Shown one piece after another: positions 40,397-47,397 of a DNA stretch of 48,826 bases. The position numbers were made by a program, and so were the translations under genes. Below the pieces are notes generated by a model. That model saw nothing but the letters and a program-made list of their open reading frames with translations, was not told the origin of the DNA and ran no database searches. How positions within the stretch are numbered: position 1 is the stretch's first letter; every line of letters starts with the position of its first letter. Source of the stretch: Treponema sp. UBA3870 (GTDB taxonomy: Bacteria > Spirochaetota > Spirochaetia > Treponematales > Treponemataceae); the NCBI GenBank assembly GCA_002392275.1, contig DGGQ01000046.1, forward strand, positions 1 through 48,826, read 5' to 3'.

Positions 40397-41558
40397 AGAA
40401 GATATTTTTGAAAAAGCTCTCAGGCTCAAGGGCTATGGCTGTTACGGCGAGAATGTGCCTGAATCGGACTATAAGAAATTTGAGCAGGTCACAAAAGTTG
40501 ACAAAAATCTTATCGTAAAACCAACTGTCATTACATGCCTCAAAGATTATGTTGAGTTCATAGGCACTCTAAAATACAGCTATGAAAATCCTGTGTTCTA
40601 TCGCGGTCAGGGTAATGCGAACTACACGATAGTCCCGACTTCACTTAGGATAAATCCTGCGAATGAGCACAGGATAATCGAATCCTTTGAGCGGCGTTTT
40701 TCAAATGAGATGAATGCCTGCGAAAATGACATGGCACGCCTTATGTTGCTGCAGCATTTTGGTGTGAGCACCCGCGCACTCGACATTTCGGAAAGTCCTC
40801 TTGCCGCCCTGTATTTTGCATGTTCCCCGATGAAAAAATTCAACAGAGACTACGAAAAAGATTTCAAGCACTGGGGCGAGGTCGCAATTTTTCAAGACCC
40901 GGACAAAGATAAAGAAAAAAAGCCGGAGGAAGTAAAGCCGATTCACAGTACGACAGTCAGCATCCTTGCAGGTACCGCATTTATGGAACCGGAATTCAGC
41001 CTCTGGAAACTCAGCATGGAATGGAAAAAGGACAACAACTATATGCGGGATGAAAAATATATTCCGCTTGGAGACATCATCCGCCGCTCTGTAATTGTCC
41101 GTGTACCTCAGAACAATCAGCGCATCAAAAATCAGCAGGGAGCTTTCATCATAATCAATGCGAATGAAGTAAAATCAATCGCATGGAAGGAAGACAGTGC
41201 AGATGAACTTACAAGACTGATTCTTGAAAACGGAAAAATCTCTTTCCATGATTTGCTCCAGGAACCCAAATGGAAAAAGCATTTTGAAAACGGAAACACA
41301 TGGGAATTTGAATTCAGAAAAATCAAGCCGTTCTCAGGTGAAAATAAATTTCCCGAATTCGACACCGACCCATTCAATCTGCGCCGTCTTTTCTACAAAG
41401 ATGATTCAGGCATTCAGCAAGTCGTCCTGATACCGCCGGAAAAGAAAAAAGACATAATCAAGGAACTTGCGAAATTCAACATTACGGAAGATTTCGTCTA
41501 CCCCGACATGGACAACGTGGCAAATGAAATCAACGAAAGAATAAACAAGGTGGACTGA
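40389..41558 (+). CDS. FRG-domain protein
   Basis: A 389-residue cytoplasmic protein with the FRG domain (PF08867; residues about 50-150): PVFYRGQGNANYTIVPTSLR, RIIESFERRFSNEM and MLLQHFGVSTRALDISESPLAALYFAC give the invariant Phe/Tyr-Arg-Gly and the QH.G..TR.LD.. pattern. FRG proteins are common in phages and mobile elements; their biochemical role is unknown. The rest (160-389) is not recognised. Two starts fit, 40371 or 40389; the latter has a weak AGG at a fair distance. It overlaps the LRR gene, which suggests the LRR protein as its partner or regulator. Confidence 0.85.
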   Translation: MHKEDIFEKALRLKGYGCYGENVPESDYKKFEQVTKVDKNLIVKPTVITCLKDYVEFIGTLKYSYENPVFYRGQGNANYTIVPTSLRINPANEHRIIESFERRFSNEMNACENDMARLMLLQHFGVSTRALDISESPLAALYFACSPMKKFNRDYEKDFKHWGEVAIFQDPDKDKEKKPEEVKPIHSTTVSILAGTAFMEPEFSLWKLSMEWKKDNNYMRDEKYIPLGDIIRRSVIVRVPQNNQRIKNQQGAFIIINANEVKSIAWKEDSADELTRLILENGKISFHDLLQEPKWKKHFENGNTWEFEFRKIKPFSGENKFPEFDTDPFNLRRLFYKDDSGIQQVVLIPPEKKKDIIKELAKFNITEDFVYPDMDNVANEINERINKVD

Positions 41559-41601
41559 ATTTTTTGTTTGCATGTGTGAATACAACAGGAGAAAATAAAT
41601 C

Positions 41602-43872
41602 ATGAAAAAGACGTTTTATATAATTACAGCGGTATTGAGTCTTGCGGTGTTTTTTGTTTCATGCCGGAAAGATTCTGAAAAAGGTGCGGAAGACCGTCCG
41701 GAGTATACACCTGTCAACGGAAATATTGATGTTTCCACAGGACCTGATATTGATTATAGATTGTATGAAAATTTTTCATCAAACGCCACAGACCAGCAGA
41801 TTGTTTATGTCATGCTGATGAATCAGCTCCAGTATTCACTTCAGACGATACAGCATTATGCAAACAAAGTTGTCTTGGAAAAAGAATTTAACAACATAAT
41901 TCACAAAATAGATAAATCAAAATTAAATGATAAAAACGGTGATGCTGTGGCAGCTTTTGAAGATATGCTTGGTGTCATCGGAGATTTGAAGTTAACGGAA
42001 AATCAAAAAATTTTTATCAAGCAGCAGGTTGAAAAAGAAAAGTCAGAAGCCATAAACAAAAGCCTACGAGGAACGGCGCTGCCCGCTATTGCATCTATTG
42101 TTGAGATTGGGGAAGGAATTTCCAAGAAGGATATAGGCAGCATAATCAGCGGACTTGCTTCTGCCGTTTATACAGGTGTGTCAGCTGTGTTTAATTACAA
42201 TGACACGCTGAATACTCTTGACAACAGACTTCGCACCCAATTGTTTGAAATTAATCAAAACAATTTAAGAATGATAGATGGATATAGAAAATCTCTGTTC
42301 AAAACATATACGCACTTCATTATAAACTTCAACATTCCAAAACGGTATGAGATAAAAGAAGACCAGATGAAATGGCTTGTCGAGACGCTTGATACCGCGG
42401 ACGACTACTCAAAAATCAGACTTCTAAAAACAAAAGTCGATATCTTTCAAGTGTTTACTCCATTCTGGTATGAATTGGGAAGTTCATATCAAAGAATTGG
42501 AGATATGGCGAATGCAAAAAAATGCTATGCTGTGTTTGAAAAGCAAAAGGCAAGGTATTCGATTATAGACAATGACACGTATTATACAGAGCTTGCAAAA
42601 AATATGATTCAGATTATGAAGGAAGAAAACAATATTCCTTCCATAAAAAAATATCTTAAAATCATTGAGAGCGATGAGACCGTTGAAAATGAATCGGAAA
42701 ACAGGCTGTATGCGGCAAACATACATTTTTATCTTGGGGAGTATGATGAGGCTTTTCATCTCTTAAAACTTGTAATCGATGACAATAAAGAATTTGTCGT
42801 TCAGGCGCGTGAGCTTTATGAATATATGGATACAATCAAGAGCAATTACGACACTTCCATACTTACATTGCTACTGAGCCAGTTGAAGATTGCATCACAG
42901 GAAGAGACTAAAAATCTTGTGTCCGAAATAAAGCGCAGGTCATCAAAAGAAGAACTGAAGGCAATCGGAAAGCTTGATAAAAACAATCTTACATTTGTTT
43001 TGCCGGAAGAATATGGGAAAAACTATTCCTTGAATGTGCTTGTGGATGGAAAACTTTATGATGCAACTTCGTTGAATCTGGATTCAAAATATTATTATGC
43101 AATAAAGTATTCTGCAAAAAAGTTTTTTAAAAATAAAAAGGAGCTGAAGGTTATTCTTACGGGAATGAACAATGAGCAGATTACATTGGAGTACGCCTGT
43201 AATTATTACAGCTCCGGTGAAGTCAAGCTTTTGAAAAATGCATTTGCCTTGCTTTCAACCCAGAAAGATTTGGAGCTGGACATCTCCAATATAAGCCAGA
43301 TAAATCTTGAAGATTTTTTAACCAGCTTGAAGGTTCTAAACAAGGACAAGGAATATAAAAAATCAACGGACAATGACAAGATAAAAGTACTGACGGAAAA
43401 ATATGAACGTGCCTCAAAGTCTTTTGTAACACAGCCGTATAAATATAAGAACAATATTTTGTTTCCCTCAAACTCTTATATTTTTGAATATGGATTGGAG
43501 TACATCTTGGACAATGCAAAAAGATATGGGATTTCAAAATATGGAGACCTGGAAGCCGTGCAAAATGTAGCACCATCTGGAACGGACTCTCTGGAGGAGA
43601 TATATAAAAATGCGCTTCTTGGAGATTCGGATGCGGAATACAATCTTGGCATGATATATCTGAACGGAGAAGGCATTGCAATAGATTCTACGGAAGCGAT
43701 AAAGTGGTTCAAGCTCTCGTCTGCGCAAAACAATATGAAAGCGGATTATCAGCTTGCTCTTTGCCTTGAAAAAGGAATTGGAATTTCAAAGGATAAGAAT
43801 CTTGCCATGTACTACTATCAAAAAGCTGCGGATGCAGGACACCGTAAAGCAAAAGAGAAGGTCTCCAAATGA
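41602..43872 (+). CDS. Lipoprotein with TPR-like and Sel1 repeats
   Basis: A 756-residue lipoprotein (signal to lipobox FVSC, Cys21). A helical N-terminal region (60-270) contains a hydrophobic stretch IISGLASAVYTGVSAVF near 180-200. TPR-like helices follow (about 280-410, YELGSSYQRIGDMANAKKCY and FYLGEYDEAFHLLKLV). A long middle region is unlike anything I know. The C-terminus (about 675-755) has two Sel1 repeats (AEYNLGMIYLNGEGIAIDSTEAIKWF, DYQLALCLEKGIGISKDKNLAMYYY). GGAG precedes the ATG. Its last four bases (ATGA) overlap the start of the next gene, so the two are coupled. It could be a scaffold for that secreted enzyme; this is inference. Confidence 0.8.
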   Translation: MKKTFYIITAVLSLAVFFVSCRKDSEKGAEDRPEYTPVNGNIDVSTGPDIDYRLYENFSSNATDQQIVYVMLMNQLQYSLQTIQHYANKVVLEKEFNNIIHKIDKSKLNDKNGDAVAAFEDMLGVIGDLKLTENQKIFIKQQVEKEKSEAINKSLRGTALPAIASIVEIGEGISKKDIGSIISGLASAVYTGVSAVFNYNDTLNTLDNRLRTQLFEINQNNLRMIDGYRKSLFKTYTHFIINFNIPKRYEIKEDQMKWLVETLDTADDYSKIRLLKTKVDIFQVFTPFWYELGSSYQRIGDMANAKKCYAVFEKQKARYSIIDNDTYYTELAKNMIQIMKEENNIPSIKKYLKIIESDETVENESENRLYAANIHFYLGEYDEAFHLLKLVIDDNKEFVVQARELYEYMDTIKSNYDTSILTLLLSQLKIASQEETKNLVSEIKRRSSKEELKAIGKLDKNNLTFVLPEEYGKNYSLNVLVDGKLYDATSLNLDSKYYYAIKYSAKKFFKNKKELKVILTGMNNEQITLEYACNYYSSGEVKLLKNAFALLSTQKDLELDISNISQINLEDFLTSLKVLNKDKEYKKSTDNDKIKVLTEKYERASKSFVTQPYKYKNNILFPSNSYIFEYGLEYILDNAKRYGISKYGDLEAVQNVAPSGTDSLEEIYKNALLGDSDAEYNLGMIYLNGEGIAIDSTEAIKWFKLSSAQNNMKADYQLALCLEKGIGISKDKNLAMYYYQKAADAGHRKAKEKVSK

Positions 43873-44861
43873 AAAAGTTTTTGGCCGCACTTTGTATTTT
43901 TCTATGTACATGTTCTCTGTTCGCGACAACAATTAAGATAATGTCCTTTAATGTTAATGGATTTGATGATGAAAAACGCAATAAGAATCATCAAGTATTA
44001 GTCGATGGAAATGGACAGGTAAAAATCAGAAATGAAATTTGGTTTAACAATGTATGTACTATTATCAAGAATTCTGGGGCAGATATTGTTCTTATGCAGG
44101 AGTTTTATATCCAGCAGAATGAGTTTGCGGACAAAGCTGTAGAATACTTTTGCAGCAGACTCGGAGGCAGCTGGGTATATATTTCAACAAAGGACTATAT
44201 AAATAAGGGAAAAAATTACTCAGAAGATCAAAATAATATAATCTTCTACAACAATACTAAAGTCAATAAGAGTAGCAACAGTATTGTAAATTTTTCTTCG
44301 CCATCGGAATACCGTTTTGCAAAAAACAATACTCAGGTAGTTGAATTCTCTGTATCTGGAGAAGCCACAAAAAAATTCCTGATTATAAACGTTCATTTGC
44401 CACGTCCTGCAGAAAAAGGAAAAGGAGGAAAGCATGAAAGCGATTTAGAAAGTCTTGAAAACATGTTTAGGGATTTCAAGAACAAGGATTATAGATTTGT
44501 AATTGGAGGAGATTTTAATGAATCTTATCAGAAATTAAAAAACAGAAAATTTGACGGTGCCTTCATAGACAGTGACCGAATGGAGAGCTTATGGACTATG
44601 GTTTATAATGTACCTAAGAAAAATGAAGATATCATAAAAGCTCGTATTCCCAAAAATGGAGGACCAAATGATTTAGACCATTTCATTGTTTTCGGTTTTA
44701 AAGCAAACAATATGCACCATGTGTTTAGGCATGATTGGGAAAGCAGCAAAAAAGATTATAGTGATGGTATACAAATTGGGGCAAACAGATATACAAAACC
44801 AGATGACTATAGAGAAAACGTCTCCGACCATCTCCCCATAATGATTGAACTGGAATTATAG
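43869..44861 (+). CDS. Secreted endonuclease/exonuclease/phosphatase-family protein
   Basis: A 330-residue protein with a signal peptide (1-19, ending SLFA). The EEP fold motifs are complete: IMSFNVNGF, IVLMQEFY with the metal-binding Glu, FLIINVHLPRP, FVIGGDFNES with the Asp/Asn pair, LDHFIVFG and VSDHLPIMIEL with the catalytic His. It should be a metal-dependent secreted nuclease or phosphodiesterase or phosphatase; the substrate cannot be told. It overlaps the preceding lipoprotein gene by ATGA. The second AAA-ATPase copy converges on it. Confidence 0.88.
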   Translation: MKKFLAALCIFLCTCSLFATTIKIMSFNVNGFDDEKRNKNHQVLVDGNGQVKIRNEIWFNNVCTIIKNSGADIVLMQEFYIQQNEFADKAVEYFCSRLGGSWVYISTKDYINKGKNYSEDQNNIIFYNNTKVNKSSNSIVNFSSPSEYRFAKNNTQVVEFSVSGEATKKFLIINVHLPRPAEKGKGGKHESDLESLENMFRDFKNKDYRFVIGGDFNESYQKLKNRKFDGAFIDSDRMESLWTMVYNVPKKNEDIIKARIPKNGGPNDLDHFIVFGFKANNMHHVFRHDWESSKKDYSDGIQIGANRYTKPDDYRENVSDHLPIMIELEL

Positions 44862-44902
44862 TTTTTTAAATCCGTAAAATATCGTTCTGCGAGAAAAAGG
44901 GG

Positions 44903-46474
44903 CTACTTAACCTTCCACCCGACAATCCCTTTGCCGTCGCTTGAAAAAACAACTCCGACCTTGAACATCTGCTTTCCGCTTACAGAAAATCTTTCGGAAT
45001 ATCCGTTTGCGTCAATCTGGGCCAGGGCGGATTCCGCGACTTTTTCAAAATCCTGTCCCTTGTCCATTTTCAGCTCGAAGATAAAGACGGAATCTTTTGT
45101 TGTGACAATAACATCGCTTCTTCCTGCGACATTCTGCAATTCGGAAACAACGTTGTAGCCTGTCATTCTGAACATCAGGTGCGTCACGGATTCGTAATAA
45201 TTTTCGCACATGTCTTTTTTTACGATGGTCGGTAAATCAGCGATGGCGGATTTTATGATTGAAAGCGCGTGGTCAATATTGCGGGATTCGAGCGCGTCGC
45301 AGAGATTGTCGATTGCAAGTCCCAAATCATCATCGGGAACGGTCACGAATTTTTTTAGAAGGACATTGAGGAATCCGTATTTTATTTCTTGATTGGGAAA
45401 GTCAAGGGTGTAGACGTTCCTCTCCGGGTTGTAATCTTTTATCGTGAGGTATCCGCTCTGATAAACCACCGGGAGCATGTTCTTTGAGTCCGGGTCGTAG
45501 TTTTTGAACTGGTCTTCCTTTACTTTGCGCCCGTTTACAAGGTTTGTCAAAAATATGGGCTGGTTCTGCAAAGTCTTCACAAGGAATGACGGTGTTCCGC
45601 TTTCAAACCAGTACGAGCCAAAAGATTTTTCCATAAAGCATTTCAAGAGGCAGAACGGATTGTACACTCCCTCGGCATTATGTGAAAAATGATATCCGTC
45701 ATACATTGCAGAGAGTTTTTCCTTGGTTTTTGAAATGGACCAATTCAAATCTTCTGCAATGGCTTCTATTTCTGGTTCAAAATATTCTTCCAGTTCGGTC
45801 TCTGAAATTCCACAAAGACTTGAAAACTGTCTGTTCAAGCTGATGTCGTTAAGCTGATTCAGTCCGCTGAAAATATTTATGTGGCTCACCTTGGTGATTC
45901 CGGTGATGAACAAAAAACGGATATATTTGTCGCAATCTTTTAGCGGGCTGTAGAAGCTTCTGAGTTCCTGACGGTTCTGCTCCTCAAAATCAGTATAGAG
46001 TGCGTCGAGAATTGGTTTGTCGTATTCATCGATAAGGATTACGACCTGCTTTCCGGTCTGTTCGCTGATTGTCTGAATCAGTTTTTTTAGTCTTGGTGCA
46101 GGGCGCGGGTCTGTAACTTCGACACTATATTTTTTTTCGTATTCAGAGAGAGTTAAATTAAGCGTTGATTTCAGACTATCCAAATCCGGGTAATTGTCAC
46201 CGCCGAAACTGATTTTTATGACCGGCCAGTCAGTCCAGTCCGTTACTTTTTCAGAAATGTAGAGACCATCGAACAATTCCTTCTTCCCAAGAAAAAATGC
46301 CTCGAATGTTGAAAGCAAAAGACTTTTGCCAAAACGTCTTGGTCTGCTCAAAAAAAACGGGGTGCTGAGACGCGCAAGCTCGTAGACATATTTGGTTTTG
46401 TCCACGTAGACGTAGCCGCCTTTTCTGAGTTTTTCAAAATCCTGAATGCCGATCGGCAGAAAGCGTTCTTCCAT
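44903..46474 (-). CDS. AAA-ATPase / PD-(D/E)XK protein, copy 2
   Basis: A 523-residue near-copy of the protein at 27825-29396, same strand. Walker A RPRRFGKSLLL, Walker B VVILIDEYDKPI and the nuclease-like FIFELKMDKG are identical or nearly so. Residues about 214-285 differ strongly (NRQFSSLCGISETELEEYF and SFGSYWF here against DEDYSSLCGISESELEKYF and KFGSYWF in copy 1), while both flanks are almost identical. TATACT lies six bases before the ATG, as in copy 1. With copy 1 it brackets the accessory island. Confidence 0.9.
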   Translation of the reverse strand: MEERFLPIGIQDFEKLRKGGYVYVDKTKYVYELARLSTPFFLSRPRRFGKSLLLSTFEAFFLGKKELFDGLYISEKVTDWTDWPVIKISFGGDNYPDLDSLKSTLNLTLSEYEKKYSVEVTDPRPAPRLKKLIQTISEQTGKQVVILIDEYDKPILDALYTDFEEQNRQELRSFYSPLKDCDKYIRFLFITGITKVSHINIFSGLNQLNDISLNRQFSSLCGISETELEEYFEPEIEAIAEDLNWSISKTKEKLSAMYDGYHFSHNAEGVYNPFCLLKCFMEKSFGSYWFESGTPSFLVKTLQNQPIFLTNLVNGRKVKEDQFKNYDPDSKNMLPVVYQSGYLTIKDYNPERNVYTLDFPNQEIKYGFLNVLLKKFVTVPDDDLGLAIDNLCDALESRNIDHALSIIKSAIADLPTIVKKDMCENYYESVTHLMFRMTGYNVVSELQNVAGRSDVIVTTKDSVFIFELKMDKGQDFEKVAESALAQIDANGYSERFSVSGKQMFKVGVVFSSDGKGIVGWKVK

Positions 46475-46516
46475 GGGGATAGTATAGACTTTTTTGAAAA
46501 AATCTTCTATATATAT

Positions 46517-46556
46517 GGGACATTTCTAAGGAGACACCGCGGCTTTTAGAGGTTTC
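46517..46556. repeat. Palindromic extragenic element, copy 2
   Basis: GGGACATTTCTAA (46517-46529), 13-base centre, TTTTAGAGGTTTCC (46543-46556): an inverted relative of the element at 27788-27823, with a different loop. It lies upstream of ATPase copy 2 and grpE. Confidence 0.4.
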
Positions 46557-46601
46557 CTATACAAATTTTTCCAAAATTCCGTAAAAAAATCATAAATTAT
46601 G

Positions 46602-46631
46602 TTGACGATTTACTTTGTGTTTTAGTATCTT
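46602..46631 (+). promoter_or_regulatory. grpE promoter
   Basis: TTGACG (46602-46607), 18 bp, TATCTT (46626-46631), 29 bases before ATG 46661. I looked for a CIRCE element and saw none nearby. Confidence 0.6.
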
Positions 46632-46660
46632 CCTATGTGTAAACGATAAGAGGCAATGTG

Positions 46661-47329
46661 ATGAGCGAGAAAGATAAAGAGGAACTTGAAAAGGAGAATC
46701 AGGCTGGGGAAAATCAGTCCGAAGTGGCGGAATCTGTTTCCGAATCTACCGATGAGGAAAAATCCGAGTCTGCTCAGACCGATTCTGAAAAATCCGAGCT
46801 TGACAAGGCCAACGAGAAGATTTCCGAGCTGGAGAAGCAGGTTGAGGAGTACAAGGACAAGTATCTTCGCTCCGTTGCTGATTTCCAGAACCTTAGAAAA
46901 AGATCCATCCAGGAGAAGCAGGAGGCGTTCGATTATGCCAACACGAATCTTCTGAAGGATTTGCTTGACAGCCTTGACAATTTTGACAGGACCGTTGATG
47001 CCGCGGCCACGGCTACGGATCCAAAATCAATAGCCGACGGCGTGAAGATGATCAACAAGTCTCTTGTCAGTATGCTGGAGAACAACTACAATCTGGTGGC
47101 ATACGGAGCTGTCGGTGACGCTTTTGACCCTGACATCCACGAGGCTATAGGAAAATCGGACGACCCTGTTGCGGAACCGGTTTTGAAGGCAGTGTATCTC
47201 AAGGGCTACAAGCTTAAGGACCGTGTAATCAGGCACGCAAAGGTCATGGTGAGTATGCCGGATGGTTCGGTTAAGGCTGATGAAAAATCTGAAGACAAGC
47301 CTGAAGAAAACAAGGCTGAAAATAAATAG
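46661..47329 (+). CDS. grpE: Nucleotide exchange factor GrpE
   Basis: A 222-residue cochaperone that releases ADP from DnaK. The acidic, Ser/Glu-rich N-terminus (1-55) is followed by the long coil ELEKQVEEYKDKYLRSVADFQNLRKR (the GrpE hallmark), LLDSLDNFDRTVD, the beta-domain motif FDPDIHEAIGKSDD, and GYKLKDRVIRHAKVMVS. An acidic Lys/Glu tail closes it. ATG 46661 has AAGAGG upstream; the GTG just before is rejected. dnaK follows after 68 bases, with its own Shine-Dalgarno, so the two are probably one heat-shock operon. Confidence 0.97.
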   Translation: MSEKDKEELEKENQAGENQSEVAESVSESTDEEKSESAQTDSEKSELDKANEKISELEKQVEEYKDKYLRSVADFQNLRKRSIQEKQEAFDYANTNLLKDLLDSLDNFDRTVDAAATATDPKSIADGVKMINKSLVSMLENNYNLVAYGAVGDAFDPDIHEAIGKSDDPVAEPVLKAVYLKGYKLKDRVIRHAKVMVSMPDGSVKADEKSEDKPEENKAENK

Positions 47330-47397
47330 GCAGGCTCGAAAAACTGAATTTTCGAGGTTCAAAAATAGAAATTCTACTTTAGAGGAGTGTAAATAAA

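Noticed and set aside
27825..46474. Integrative element with integrase and attachment sites
   Set aside because: No integrase, transposase or relaxase is seen inside the island, and no tRNA-end duplication was found.
46560..46660. CIRCE heat-shock operator before grpE
   Set aside because: No TTAGCACTC/GAGTGCTAA arms are found in the region.
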